DNA of 64,000 nucleotides from Eubacteriales bacterium (GCA_030537195.1 JAUNOK010000009.1:1-64000), one strand, 5' to 3'. Positions 7,423 through 17,288 are shown, counted from the first letter of the stretch. The notes: generated by a model not told the origin, from the letters alone. Translations and numbers: made by a program.

Positions 7423-10400
7423 GAGAAGGAGAAAAAATAAGATAATAGCAGGTACTGTGGTTGCTGTTATGATGGCAGGCAGTATTATTGCAAACATTTC
7501 ACCACTTATAGCAAGTCAGACGGGTGGCAATAATGTTGCAGCAGGTGAGACCTTTAATAAAGAAGGTTTATGGATTACAGAAATCTATCAGAACGATGTA
7601 GACAGAAGTGAGAAGAACAATACAAGAGAGAAGAGTGGGTACGAAAGTATTAAACTTTATAATAGCACAACTGATCTGATGGAATTTGTTGAGATAACAA
7701 GCACATATGACCAAGCTGTTAATTTCAATGATGCATATGAATTCGTGTATAACGATACAGTCCAGAAGGTTACAACTATGGACGGTAATGATGAAGTTAT
7801 AATACAACCAGAGGAAAAGGTTGTACTGTGGAATTACAGAAGTGATGTCAAGACTGCAATTCCAACAGAGGAGGAATTCAGAAGCGAGATGCGCATTCCT
7901 GATGATGCAGTTGTACTTAAAGTTACGAGTGGAGTAAACTGGGGTGTTACATCAACATTTTCATTAAAGACAAAGTCAGATGACAGAATTATCTCAACAT
8001 TCAAGGCAACTGACAAAGTTGATACAATGGATGGATATTCAGTTGAACTTGCAATTCCTGATATTGGTAATGAGATGCAGGTTTACCGTGAAATGTGTGA
8101 GCCTTCACCTGGATATGTATATTCAGGACAGCTTAATGGACTTGTTAATGCCAAGGTGCCTGATAATCAGATTGCAGATGGCGTATTTATTACAGAAGTA
8201 AGACCTAATGATATTAACAGAAGCAGTGTTTATGGAATTAGTGATGACTTAATGGAATGTGTGGAAGTTGTTAATACAACTGACCATGACGTTGACCTTA
8301 ATAATGAATATCAGTTTGGATATGCTGTTAAAGAGGGAAGCAGAAAGATATTACAGATAAGTCATTATGATGAAAATGCAGAGTTAAATATAGGTTCATC
8401 AGAAGGCTGTGTTGTTCCGGCAGGAAAAACAGCAGTACTGTGGTGCTACAGAATCAATTACCTTAAGAATTACACAAGCTTCCCTACAGAGAAAGAGTTT
8501 AGAGATGCTTATAAGATAAGTGATGATATTCCTGTATATTTATTCACAGGTCAGAACGGAATGAATAATACTAACCGTGTAGTTGAGCTTTATAAGCTGA
8601 ATTCTGATGGAACAAGAAAGATGGTTTCTTACTATTCTTATATAGGAAGTTCAGATTGTAAGGACAATAAGTCAGCAGAGCTTATGGTTAATCCGGAAGG
8701 ACCAGAAATGCTTCTTAAAACAGGTAATGCAACAACTTCTATGGGCGTTGTTTCTACCGACCAGTATACATATTTAAAAGATGATGGTTCAGCTTTAACT
8801 TTAAGACTTAATGATGTTGTTCCAGAATCAATTATGCAGGGCGATGAGTTAAGAGTTAATTTCTACTTTGAAGAGAACGGAAACCTTCCAAGAACAGGAA
8901 TTACAACATATTACAGATTTGATGGAACAGGAAGCTGGTACAGCTCAACAGAGGTAAAAAGACGAGTTCCTAACCTCTATGAAGCACTCATTCCAGCAGA
9001 TGAACTGTTTTCACATGATTATGTTGAGTTCTATGTAAGTGCTGATAACAGATATCGCAGTACATTAAGTGATATATACAGAGTTAATATCAGCAAGCTT
9101 AATGAAGTTGATGGTATAAGAACTAATATCAGTGACAAGCAGGAAGTAAGCGGAACAATATCTGTAACTGCTAATGATGGAGGAGATAATCATTTATCAC
9201 AGATATATGTAGATGGAACAGAGTATAAGACAGTTCCTATGCTTGAGGATGGTGCTTATTATACATTCCATGCTGATGGCAGAGACAGTTATTTCAAGAA
9301 TGCGGTAACAACTACAGATAACGAAACAATTGCGTCAATTGGAAAATGGCAGTATCAGATATTAGACGGACAGGCTATACATATTGATAACAGTTACTTC
9401 ACATATAATGAAGAAAATGCATCATATGATATTACACTCAGATTCTGGGCAGGTACATATGGAGCAACAGTTGATGAATATCTTCTTCCTGATGCCAACA
9501 GAGAAGATTTCACTGTTACCAAGCTTGCATTAAAGCTTATTAATGGTAATGTATATTATCCAACACAGATTGGACCAGATGATCCAGCTACAAGTACTAA
9601 GACTAACCTCAGTACAGCTTATGAGACAGTTCATTATATTGGTGATTCAACAGGAATGTGCCCATATATGGATGCAAGCTATTCAATACCAGCATCAGAG
9701 GTTACAGCAGTTGGTGCACAGATAGATACTACAAAGCTTTCAGACGGAGAGCATACATTAAAGGTAACTAATGGTTCAAGCACTAAAGAAGTTACATTTA
9801 TTGTGGATAATAAAGCTCCAGAAATTGACCTTGGTGTAGAAGATGGAAGCGTATTAAGTGGAAATCTTACATTCAGTCCAAAGGTTACAGAAGACCATAC
9901 TTTAGATACATTTGTTGTAACTTTAGATGGTGAGCAGATTAATGATGTGTATGAGACAACAGCATATTCATTAGGAGATGGACAGCATATTATCTCAGCA
10001 TTTGCAAAGGATGCAGCAGGAAATGAGACAACTAAGACAGCTGTATTTACAGTTGACGGAACACAGATAACAATTACAGCAGGTGGAACAACAGATATAA
10101 CAGATAATAGTGCTTCGCTTTATCTTAATGTTTCTAATGTAAAGTCAGATACAACAGCAACATTTTATAAGGCAGTAAAGATTAACACAGACAGCATTAA
10201 GACTAATACATCAGAAGGAATACTTCCATATATCCAGTACACAGTCAATGTAGCAGATGCTAAGGACGATGAGATGATTGTGGCAGACTGGGACGGAAAG
10301 GCTTCTAACAATGATGGAACACATGCAGAGACAATGTATGTATTAAATACTGCTAACGGTGAATGGGACGAGATTGCGAAGGCAGACAGCAATGGAACAA

Positions 10401-11824
10401 TCAAGGAAGCGGCATTTACAGTAGCTAATCATGTAAAAGACGGTACAGCAACAATTATCGTACAGTGTACAGCAGATTCAGCACTTCCTGAGTTAGACAC
10501 TGTTACAGATGGCAAGCTGAATAATAATGCAACTTGGGATGGTACTACAGTTCCAGAAGATTATGATTTCTGTTTTGCATGGGAGACAGATACACAGTAC
10601 TATGCAGAAGAGTGGCAGAATCATTTCCTTAATATCAATAACTGGATAGTTAACAATGCAGATGAGCGTAAGATAAAATATGTAATCCACACAGGTGATA
10701 TCGTTGATGATGTTGATATGACATATGAGTGGGAGAATGCTGATGAGGCAATGGGAATACTTGATAAAGCAGGTATGTCATATGGAGTTCTTGGTGGAAA
10801 CCATGATGTGGCAGCAGGTCTTGCAGATTATGAGAACTTTTACAAATATTTTGGCGAAAACCGTTTCAAATCACAGAATACATATGGTGAGTCATATAAG
10901 AATAATAAAGGACATTACGATTTAATCAGTGAAGGTGGTCAGGATTTTATTATTGTATATATGAGCTGGAATATATATCAGGAAGAAATCGACTGGATGA
11001 ATCAGGTACTCCAGCAGTACAGTGACAGAAAAGCGATACTCTGCTTCCATACATATACTAATGTAAAGCAGAGCTCAGGAACATACCTTGACTACTATGG
11101 ACAGCTTGTACAGAAGTATGTAGTTGCCAAGAATCCTAATGTATTCGCAGTACTCAATGGACATTATCACGGTTCTTCATATGAGACAGTAATGTTTGAT
11201 GATGATGGAGATGGTAAGAACGACAGAACAGTATACCAGATATGTACTGATTATCAGTCAGGATTTGAAGGCGGTAACGAATATATCAAGTTCCTCTATT
11301 TTGACCTTGATAATAATAAAATCTATATGAATTCATATTCACCATGTATGGATGATTTCAATTACTACGACACAGAAGTTCATACATTAAATGTTGAGGG
11401 TGCATCAGCAACAGGTGTTGATGAGATGGTTCTTGATGTTGAATTCAACACTAATGCGCAGACAATTCTTGAAAAGAGCTTCAATGCTTATGTATACACT
11501 AATGAAGAGATTGGAACTGCAAATGTTGATTCATCAACAGGAAAGGCTGTTCTTCAGGTAAATAATCTTGAAGCAAATACTGGTTATAAATGGTATGCAG
11601 TAGTAACTAATGCAGCTACAGGCGTTAATAAGAGCGGTGTATATGAATTTACAACTGCAAAGAAGAACGCAGATGTTGTAACAGATGATAGTCAGGATAA
11701 TTCTGATAAATCTGGAAATATAATTGCGACAGGTGACAGTGCAAGAATATGGGTATATATACTTGCAGGCATGTCAGCCATTGCAGTAGGTATTGTAACT
11801 GTTAAGAAGAAAAAAGAGGCATAA
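7421..11824 (+). CDS. Large secreted/cell-wall metallophosphoesterase with lamin-tail-like domains, 1467 aa
   Basis: After a Sec signal peptide (about 1-34) come two similar lamin-tail-like domains, one near residue 45 (G-L-W-I-T-E-I-Y) and one near 255 (G-V-F-I-T-E-V-R). Ig/bacterial surface repeats follow to about 1000. A calcineurin-type phosphoesterase covers about 1040-1320: H-T-G-D-I-V-D-D, G-G-N-H-D and N-G-H-Y-H-G metal-binding motifs are all present. A fibronectin-III-like module follows. The C-terminus A-T-G-D-S, hydrophobic helix and K-K-K-K-E is a wall or membrane anchor of the kind common in Lachnospiraceae. ATG 7421 follows AAGGAG; ATG 7382 is rejected. The extracellular substrate (nucleotide, phospho-sugar or phosphodiester) is unknown. 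A YibE/F gene follows 5 bp later. Confidence 0.85.
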   Translation: MRRRKNKIIAGTVVAVMMAGSIIANISPLIASQTGGNNVAAGETFNKEGLWITEIYQNDVDRSEKNNTREKSGYESIKLYNSTTDLMEFVEITSTYDQAVNFNDAYEFVYNDTVQKVTTMDGNDEVIIQPEEKVVLWNYRSDVKTAIPTEEEFRSEMRIPDDAVVLKVTSGVNWGVTSTFSLKTKSDDRIISTFKATDKVDTMDGYSVELAIPDIGNEMQVYREMCEPSPGYVYSGQLNGLVNAKVPDNQIADGVFITEVRPNDINRSSVYGISDDLMECVEVVNTTDHDVDLNNEYQFGYAVKEGSRKILQISHYDENAELNIGSSEGCVVPAGKTAVLWCYRINYLKNYTSFPTEKEFRDAYKISDDIPVYLFTGQNGMNNTNRVVELYKLNSDGTRKMVSYYSYIGSSDCKDNKSAELMVNPEGPEMLLKTGNATTSMGVVSTDQYTYLKDDGSALTLRLNDVVPESIMQGDELRVNFYFEENGNLPRTGITTYYRFDGTGSWYSSTEVKRRVPNLYEALIPADELFSHDYVEFYVSADNRYRSTLSDIYRVNISKLNEVDGIRTNISDKQEVSGTISVTANDGGDNHLSQIYVDGTEYKTVPMLEDGAYYTFHADGRDSYFKNAVTTTDNETIASIGKWQYQILDGQAIHIDNSYFTYNEENASYDITLRFWAGTYGATVDEYLLPDANREDFTVTKLALKLINGNVYYPTQIGPDDPATSTKTNLSTAYETVHYIGDSTGMCPYMDASYSIPASEVTAVGAQIDTTKLSDGEHTLKVTNGSSTKEVTFIVDNKAPEIDLGVEDGSVLSGNLTFSPKVTEDHTLDTFVVTLDGEQINDVYETTAYSLGDGQHIISAFAKDAAGNETTKTAVFTVDGTQITITAGGTTDITDNSASLYLNVSNVKSDTTATFYKAVKINTDSIKTNTSEGILPYIQYTVNVADAKDDEMIVADWDGKASNNDGTHAETMYVLNTANGEWDEIAKADSNGTIKEAAFTVANHVKDGTATIIVQCTADSALPELDTVTDGKLNNNATWDGTTVPEDYDFCFAWETDTQYYAEEWQNHFLNINNWIVNNADERKIKYVIHTGDIVDDVDMTYEWENADEAMGILDKAGMSYGVLGGNHDVAAGLADYENFYKYFGENRFKSQNTYGESYKNNKGHYDLISEGGQDFIIVYMSWNIYQEEIDWMNQVLQQYSDRKAILCFHTYTNVKQSSGTYLDYYGQLVQKYVVAKNPNVFAVLNGHYHGSSYETVMFDDDGDGKNDRTVYQICTDYQSGFEGGNEYIKFLYFDLDNNKIYMNSYSPCMDDFNYYDTEVHTLNVEGASATGVDEMVLDVEFNTNAQTILEKSFNAYVYTNEEIGTANVDSSTGKAVLQVNNLEANTGYKWYAVVTNAATGVNKSGVYEFTTAKKNADVVTDDSQDNSDKSGNIIATGDSARIWVYILAGMSAIAVGIVTVKKKKEA

Positions 11825-11829
11825 TATCA

Positions 11830-12951
11830 ATGGAAAACAGGAGTAGTTTATATAAGAGAACTCTCCGTGTACTACTTCCGGTGGTGATTCTTGCGGGAAT
11901 CATCATCGGAAGTTGTCAAATACAGAGAGCTCATATTAAAGCGAATAATGGTGTAGTATATGTTAAAGCAAAGGTTATTCAGATAATTGAAGATAATTCA
12001 GGGGGCCAGCCATTTAGTGGAGCGCAGAAGGTTAAGGCACGAATTACAAGCGGACAGTATAAGGGACTTGATTGTGAACTGGATAATTCTAATTCATATC
12101 AGAGAGGTGCGTTCTGTACAAAAGGAACTAAAGTAATTGCGGTTGTAAAAGACATAGATGGAACACTTACAGGCTCTGTATACAATTATGACAGAACAAT
12201 GATGGTATATGTATTGCTTGGGCTGTTTTCATTAAGCCTTGTGCTTGTTGGCGGTAAGAAAGGAGCAGCTTCTTTATATGCACTTGTATTTACATTTATA
12301 TGTGTAATCTGTATGTATGTTCCTCTTCTTTATGCTGGTATGAATGGAATATTTGCTGCCCTTATTACTGCAATTGTGATTCTGGCAGCCTCAATATATA
12401 TACTTAATGGTTTTTCTTCAAAAACCATGTGTGCAATAATAGGTACATCAACAGGTATTATAATATCTGGTGGGCTTGCAATGATTGCAGGAAGCATGTC
12501 ACATTTGAACGGATATAATATGACAGATGTCGAATCAATGATATATATTGCCAATAATTCTAAGTTACATGTTTCAGACATATTATTTGCAGGAATATTA
12601 ATATCATCTCTGGGAGCTGTTATGGATGTAAGTGTATCAATTGTAGCAGCAATAACAGAAATTCACGAGAAAGCACCACATCTGAAGGCAAAGGAATTAT
12701 TCATGTCAGGAATGCATGTGGGGCATGATATGATGGGAACAATGTCCAACACACTGATTCTTGCATATACAGGTTCGGCAACAGGAACGCTTCTTACAAT
12801 ATATTCATATGAAATGCCGTATCTGCAGCTTATGGGGTATAACTCCATAATAATAGAAATTGTATGCGGATTATGTGGAACAATAGGTGTAATACTGACC
12901 GTTCCAATACAGGCATTTATAACAACAATGGTTTTAAAAGTAAGAAAGTAA
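11830..12951 (+). CDS. YibE/F family membrane protein, 373 aa
   Basis: One N-terminal membrane segment (about 11-29), an extracytoplasmic beta-rich region (about 40-120) and then seven or so transmembrane helices. It carries the family-defining stretch S-S-L-G-A-V-M-D-V-S-V-S-I, then H-V-G-H-D-M-M-G-T-M-S-N-T-L-I-L-A. YibE/F proteins are conserved Firmicutes membrane proteins of unconfirmed transport function. Its start lies 5 bp after the large surface phosphoesterase, so the two are probably cotranscribed; a functional link, for example uptake of a released product, is only a suggestion. Confidence 0.85.
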   Translation: MENRSSLYKRTLRVLLPVVILAGIIIGSCQIQRAHIKANNGVVYVKAKVIQIIEDNSGGQPFSGAQKVKARITSGQYKGLDCELDNSNSYQRGAFCTKGTKVIAVVKDIDGTLTGSVYNYDRTMMVYVLLGLFSLSLVLVGGKKGAASLYALVFTFICVICMYVPLLYAGMNGIFAALITAIVILAASIYILNGFSSKTMCAIIGTSTGIIISGGLAMIAGSMSHLNGYNMTDVESMIYIANNSKLHVSDILFAGILISSLGAVMDVSVSIVAAITEIHEKAPHLKAKELFMSGMHVGHDMMGTMSNTLILAYTGSATGTLLTIYSYEMPYLQLMGYNSIIIEIVCGLCGTIGVILTVPIQAFITTMVLKVRK

Positions 12952-12975
12952 TACGAAAAATCTTTTGATAAAAAG

Positions 12976-13004
12976 TTGCTATTGTTAATTAATACGCGTA
13001 TAAT
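12976..13004 (+). promoter_or_regulatory. Sigma-A-type promoter for the ArsB/NhaD-type transporter gene
   Basis: TTGCTA (12976-12981), 17-bp spacer, perfect TATAAT (12999-13004). The start codon is 49 bp further. Confidence 0.75.
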
Positions 13005-13052
13005 ATAGCAAGGGTTTGTTATTAATTTAACATGTTATTGGGGGTATTTAAT

Positions 13053-14411
13053 ATGTTGGCAGAGCAGGTATTGGCATTAATTATTTTCATTTCTATGTTT
13101 GTATTAATAGTTCTTGATAAGATTGAGAGGCATTATGTGACACTTGGATGCGGGGCATTAACGCTGATTGGTGTATTCGGAATTATCATGAGGTCGCCGA
13201 AGGCGATTATGAGTACACTTAATATCAGAAGCATATTTACAACAAGCTTCTGGTATCAGTCAGGTGCAGCAGAGGAAGCTGTGACAGGCATTAACTGGTC
13301 AACTATCATATTCATTGCAGGTATGATGATTATGGTTGAGGTTATGGCTGACGCGGGATTTTTCAGATGGCTGTGTATGCTTCTTGCCAAGGCAGTACAT
13401 TATCGTACAAGAGCATTATTCATAACATTCATGATTATGTCTTTTTGTCTGGCTATGTTTATAGACAGCATAACAGTTATATTATTCCTTGCAGCTGTAT
13501 CTATAGAATTGGCAAAGCTGTTAAAGTTTAATCCTGTTCCTATGATTTTATCAGAAATCTTCTGTGCTAATCTGGGAGGTTCAGCAACAATGTGCGGAGA
13601 CCCACCTAATATAATCATTGGTACATCGCTTAATTTTTCATTTTCAACATTTATTACACATACAGGTCTGATTGCAGCAATCAGTATGGTATTTATTGTA
13701 GTGTATTTCCTGATAGCATACAGAAAAGAGCTTGCATCATCACCGGACATTGATAAGCTGGCAGCGTCTATGCCAAGTCCGTCAGAAGCTATTACTAACA
13801 AGAAGGATTTTGCATTAAGCTGTATTATATTCTTCTGTGCTGTTGTAATGCTTGTAACACATGCACTGACTGGACTTACAGTTGCTCTTATCGGACTTGT
13901 TATTGCAATATTCTCACTTATTGTATCAGGTAAGAAAGCTTTACATATGTTGAAGTCAATCGATTATAAGACACTTTTATTCTTTGTAGGACTGTTTATT
14001 GTTGTCGGTGGACTTGAACAGACAGGTATATTGGAGATAATTGCGGCATTTATAGGTCGTGTGAGCAAGGGTAATCTTAAGCTTATGGTTGCAATTATCA
14101 TAGGAATATCTGCATTTGCAAGTGCACTTATTGATAATATTCCATTTGCGGCAACAATGGTTCCGGTTATTAAGAGCCTGGCTGCAACACAGGGGGTTGA
14201 CCTTTCAGTTCTTGCATGGGCGCTGTCTATGGGAACTGACGTTGGAGGAAGTGCAACACCTATAGGAGCATCTGCTAACGTTGTTGGTACATCAGTTGCA
14301 GCAAAGAACGGTTATATGATTGGGTGGGGTAAATACTGCCGAACAGCCATTCCAGCTACTATATTGGTGGTACTTATATCTATGGTGTGCATATTTGTAA
14401 GGTATTGTTAA
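13053..14411 (+). CDS. ArsB/NhaD (ion transporter superfamily) permease, 452 aa
   Basis: About 11 transmembrane helices. The two inverted halves carry the superfamily hallmarks: N-L-G-G-S-A-T-M-C-G-D-P-P-N-I-I-I-G in the first half and D-V-G-G-S-A-T-P-I-G-A-S-A-N in the second. These belong to the IT superfamily (ArsB, NhaD, DASS). The substrate could be Na+/H+, arsenite, citrate or another anion; the sequence does not settle it. ATG 13053 follows GGGGG with good spacing; ATG 13032 has none. The cytidylate-kinase-like gene follows within 41 bp and may be in the same operon. Confidence 0.85.
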   Translation: MLAEQVLALIIFISMFVLIVLDKIERHYVTLGCGALTLIGVFGIIMRSPKAIMSTLNIRSIFTTSFWYQSGAAEEAVTGINWSTIIFIAGMMIMVEVMADAGFFRWLCMLLAKAVHYRTRALFITFMIMSFCLAMFIDSITVILFLAAVSIELAKLLKFNPVPMILSEIFCANLGGSATMCGDPPNIIIGTSLNFSFSTFITHTGLIAAISMVFIVVYFLIAYRKELASSPDIDKLAASMPSPSEAITNKKDFALSCIIFFCAVVMLVTHALTGLTVALIGLVIAIFSLIVSGKKALHMLKSIDYKTLLFFVGLFIVVGGLEQTGILEIIAAFIGRVSKGNLKLMVAIIIGISAFASALIDNIPFAATMVPVIKSLAATQGVDLSVLAWALSMGTDVGGSATPIGASANVVGTSVAAKNGYMIGWGKYCRTAIPATILVVLISMVCIFVRYC

Positions 14412-14451
14412 TTATTTGTGCGCATAAATGTGGACAGAAATGGGGGTCTTT

Positions 14452-15048
14452 ATGGGAGAACAGTTAATTATTTCGATAAGCCGTGAATTTGGAAGCGGAG
14501 GGCATGAGATTGCTACAAAACTTGCTGATAGATTAGGGTTAGCATTCTATGACAGATCAATGTTAGATGAGATAGCAAAAGGAATGAATGCAGATGCGGC
14601 TGAACTTCACAAATATGATGAAAAACCGACTAACCGTCTGTTATCAAGAAGAGTTGGTAATCATACTAATTCTTATGAAGAGATTATTGCGCAGTTCCAG
14701 TTTGATTATATTCGTAAGAAAGCGGAGAACGGAGAGTCTTTCGTAGTAGTAGGCCGTTGTTCGGAGACAGTCCTTAAAGATTATAACTGTCTGATATCTG
14801 TATTTGTTACGGGTGATAAGGAACAGAAGGTCCAAAGAGTTATGGAACGATATGGTATTTCAGAACCTGACGCATACAGTAAGATGAGAAGACATGACAG
14901 ATCAAGAAAGCAGTATCATAACAGATATTCTGATTTCAAATGGGGTGATGCCAGATATTACGATATGTGTATTAACAGTAGTCCTTTGGGAGTTAATAAA
15001 ACTGTGAATGTTCTGGAGAACTATGTTAAAGAAAGAACAAGAGAATAA
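14452..15048 (+). CDS. Cytidylate kinase-like family protein, 198 aa
   Basis: A P-loop kinase fold of the PF13189 type. The P-loop is S-R-E-F-G-S-G-G-H-E-I-A near residue 10, followed by F-Y-D-R, V-V-V-G-R-C at the second strand, and a lid with R-R-H-D-R-S-R and Y-H-N-R-Y. Length is normal. The natural substrate of this family is not established, so phosphorylation of CMP is not implied. ATG 14452 follows GGGGGT; ATG 14428 is upstream without a site. The gene ends facing azlD on the other strand. Confidence 0.85.
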   Translation: MGEQLIISISREFGSGGHEIATKLADRLGLAFYDRSMLDEIAKGMNADAAELHKYDEKPTNRLLSRRVGNHTNSYEEIIAQFQFDYIRKKAENGESFVVVGRCSETVLKDYNCLISVFVTGDKEQKVQRVMERYGISEPDAYSKMRRHDRSRKQYHNRYSDFKWGDARYYDMCINSSPLGVNKTVNVLENYVKERTRE

Positions 15049-15060
15049 TCTGGTTCTTTC
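15031..15060. terminator. Possible hairpin between convergent genes
   Basis: GAAAGAAC (15031-15038) pairs with GTTCTTTC (15053-15060), spanning the end of the kinase-like gene. The T-run is short, so termination is uncertain. Confidence 0.35.
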
Positions 15061-15372
15061 TTAGAATCTTATCAGTTCTACAAGAAATACGGCTACACAT
15101 GAACATATGGCAACTGTGGTGAGACCCTTGCCTTTCAAAGCAAGTATTACAGCAACAATAAGTCCTGCGACTGCGCCTACCCACCAGTTGGTTGCATAGA
15201 ATATTGCAGGAATTGTCATAGCTGTAAGAACTGCATATGGTATGTAATACAGAAAAGAACGGATAAAGCGGTTATTAATCTTTTCCTTAATTGCAATAAA
15301 TGGTATTACTCTGATAAGGTAGGTTGTTCCCGCCAATATCAGCAGATATGTAAAGAAAATACTGGTTTTCAT
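15061..15372 (-). CDS. azlD: AzlD-type branched-chain amino acid exporter subunit, 103 aa
   Basis: A small protein of four transmembrane helices with the AzlD pattern: T-T-Y-L-I-R-V-I-P-F at the first helix, Y-I-P-Y-A-V-L-T-A-M-T-I-P near the second, and a Gly/Ala-rich third helix. AzlCD exports branched-chain amino acids or analogues. The start ATG at 15372 follows GGAGGAC; a TTG four codons earlier would overlap that site. It lies 17 bp after azlC and both are read leftward. Confidence 0.88.
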   Translation of the reverse strand: MKTSIFFTYLLILAGTTYLIRVIPFIAIKEKINNRFIRSFLYYIPYAVLTAMTIPAIFYATNWWVGAVAGLIVAVILALKGKGLTTVAICSCVAVFLVELIRF

Positions 15373-15389
15373 AATGTCCTCCAATAAAA

Positions 15390-16097
15390 TTAATCCTCAG
15401 AATTACTGATCTCATCCTTAACAGGAAAGAATATTGAACCAATAGCAGCTGCAGTAATGGCAACAATTGTTATTGTTATACCACTTGAAATCTTAGACAG
15501 AAGCGGTACATAGTAGAATAAGCAGCTAAGTAATATAGCTATAATTACTACGATGAGGACAGGACGTGCCTTCTTCATCTCAGGAACAACTATAGCAACA
15601 AACATTCCGTAGATTGCTACACTTAAGGCACTCATAAGGCGGTCGGGAAGAATGTTTCCCAGAATTGCTCCGATAAATGTTCCGAATGCCCATCCGAAAT
15701 AAGGGAGGGTAGCAAGTCCGGCAAAAAAGCTTCTCTTGATTTCTTCTTCTTTCGTTGCAACTGCAAATATTTCATCAGTTATAAAGAAACCAAGAAGCCA
15801 GCGGTATATTCCCTTAAAACGGTTGTCAGCCTTCTGACCTATTGATATAGACATGAACGAGTACCTGATATTAATAGTAATCTGTGATATAAGCATCTGA
15901 ATGTATTGTCCCGGGTGAATCATGATTCCAATACCAGCAAACTGACCAGCAGAGGTTACAGTTGTCATAGATATAAGAACGGCCTGCCACCAACTAAGAC
16001 CAAAGGATACAGCCATTATTCCAAAAGTGAAAGAAACAGACAGATAGCCAAGGGCAATAGGTATGCCAGCTATCAGTCCCCTTTTGTAATTATTCAT
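15390..16097 (-). CDS. azlC: AzlC-type branched-chain amino acid exporter, 235 aa
   Basis: About seven membrane helices. The N-terminus I-A-G-I-P-I-A-L-G-Y, then T-S-A-G-Q-F-A-G and I-N-I-R-Y-S-F-M-S are AzlC signatures. It pairs with AzlD encoded just downstream in the same direction. GGAGATAATT precedes the ATG. The divergent neighbour is metF, 183 bp away, so this intergenic region must hold promoters for both. Confidence 0.9.
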   Translation of the reverse strand: MNNYKRGLIAGIPIALGYLSVSFTFGIMAVSFGLSWWQAVLISMTTVTSAGQFAGIGIMIHPGQYIQMLISQITINIRYSFMSISIGQKADNRFKGIYRWLLGFFITDEIFAVATKEEEIKRSFFAGLATLPYFGWAFGTFIGAILGNILPDRLMSALSVAIYGMFVAIVVPEMKKARPVLIVVIIAILLSCLFYYVPLLSKISSGITITIVAITAAAIGSIFFPVKDEISNSED

Positions 16098-16219
16098 AAT
16101 TAATTATCTCCATATAAATGTTGTTATACTTTATTTAATAAAGCTGATTATATATTCTACCACATATTTACAATAAAAGCACTTGAGAATTTTTTATGTG
16201 TAAAATATCAAAAGTTTGT

Positions 16220-16247
16220 ATAACATACATGAAGCATATGTTATAAT
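16220..16247 (+). promoter_or_regulatory. metF promoter -10 overlapping an inverted repeat
   Basis: TATAAT at 16242-16247 lies 33 bp before the metF start. An inverted repeat ATAACATA (16220-16227) / TATGTTAT (16237-16244) overlaps it and could be an operator. No convincing -35 is present, so an activator or an extended element may be needed. Confidence 0.35.
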
Positions 16248-16280
16248 ATGGAAAATACGTAAAAATTATAGGGGCAGGTT

Positions 16281-17150
16281 ATGAAGATAAGAGAATTAAT
16301 AGAACAGGGTAAGACTACATTGTCATTCGAGGTGTTTCCACCTAAGAAAGACACAGATTTTGCTAATGTTGAGGAAGCAGCATTTGGCATAGCGCAGTTA
16401 AAGCCAAGCTACATGAGTGTTACATATGGTGCAGGGGGAAGCACTAAGGGACATACAATAAGACTAGCTGGGGATATCCAGAAAAAGTTTAGTGTTCCTA
16501 CGATAGCACATCTTACATGTGTATGTGCAACTAAAGAGAGCATAGAGCAGGCACTTTCACAGATGAAGGAGGCTGGAATTGAGAATATTCTTGCATTAAG
16601 GGGTGATGTGCCAAAAGATTTTAATGGAGATGCATTTACAGATTTCTCACATGCATCAGAGCTTGTAAGGTTAATTAAAGAGAACGGGGATTTCTGTGTG
16701 GGTGGAGCATGTTATCCTGAGGTTCATCCAGATTCAGCAAGTAAACAGGCAGATATTGAAGGTCTCAAGAAAAAGGTTGAGGCAGGTTGTGAGTATCTTA
16801 CAACACAGATGTTTTTTGACAATAATATATTCTTTAACTTTATGTACAGAGTGCGTGAAGCTGGAATTACAGTTCCGATAATTCCGGGAATTATGCCGAT
16901 TACAAGACAGGTTCAGGTGAAGAATGCAGTTAAGCTTTCAGGTTGTAATGTTCCGGAAAGATTCAAGAATATTGTAGACAGATTTGGAGATACAGAAGCT
17001 GCCATGAAGCAGGCAGGAATTGCATATGCAACAGATCAGATTATAGACCTTATGGCTAATGGAGTTAATCATATACATGTGTATTCGATGAATAAGCCAG
17101 AGGTTGCTAAAGGAATACAGGATAATCTTTCGGAGATTATGAAGGTGTGA
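16281..17150 (+). CDS. metF: Methylenetetrahydrofolate reductase, 289 aa
   Basis: A TIM barrel of the MetF family with typical S-F-E-V-F-P-P-K-K-D at residues 14-23. It continues with S-V-T-Y-G-A-G-G-S-T, T-C-V-C-A-T, L-A-L-R-G-D-V-P, T-Q-M-F-F-D and P-G-I-M-P-I. It reduces 5,10-methylene-THF to 5-methyl-THF with FAD, feeding methionine synthesis or acetogenesis-related C1 metabolism. Glu in F-E-V-F is the conserved acid. It stands alone between its own promoter and a strong terminator. Confidence 0.95.
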   Translation: MKIRELIEQGKTTLSFEVFPPKKDTDFANVEEAAFGIAQLKPSYMSVTYGAGGSTKGHTIRLAGDIQKKFSVPTIAHLTCVCATKESIEQALSQMKEAGIENILALRGDVPKDFNGDAFTDFSHASELVRLIKENGDFCVGGACYPEVHPDSASKQADIEGLKKKVEAGCEYLTTQMFFDNNIFFNFMYRVREAGITVPIIPGIMPITRQVQVKNAVKLSGCNVPERFKNIVDRFGDTEAAMKQAGIAYATDQIIDLMANGVNHIHVYSMNKPEVAKGIQDNLSEIMKV

Positions 17151-17184
17151 TTTCAGTTAAAGATATTATATAAAGTACAGAACA

Positions 17185-17223
17185 GGGAATGTTAGAATAA
17201 TACTAACATTCCCGATTTTTTTG
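17185..17223 (+). terminator. Intrinsic terminator after metF
   Basis: A perfect 11-bp stem GGGAATGTTAG (17185-17195) / CTAACATTCCC (17203-17213) with a 7-nt loop, then eight Ts. Confidence 0.9.
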
Positions 17224-17259
17224 TACTTATTTATATGCAAACATTCATCATATTATCCA

Positions 17260-17288
17260 TTGACACATATGTGTGGTGATATTAGAAT
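17260..17288 (+). promoter_or_regulatory. Promoter of the formate/nitrite transporter gene with palindromic spacer
   Basis: Consensus TTGACA (17260-17265), 17-bp spacer, TAGAAT (17283-17288). The spacer contains the perfect palindrome ACACATATGTGT (17264-17275), a likely repressor or regulator site. Transcription should start near 17295, where a hairpin GTTTGG(17295-17300)/CCAGAC(17310-17315) would form at the 5' end. Confidence 0.65.
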
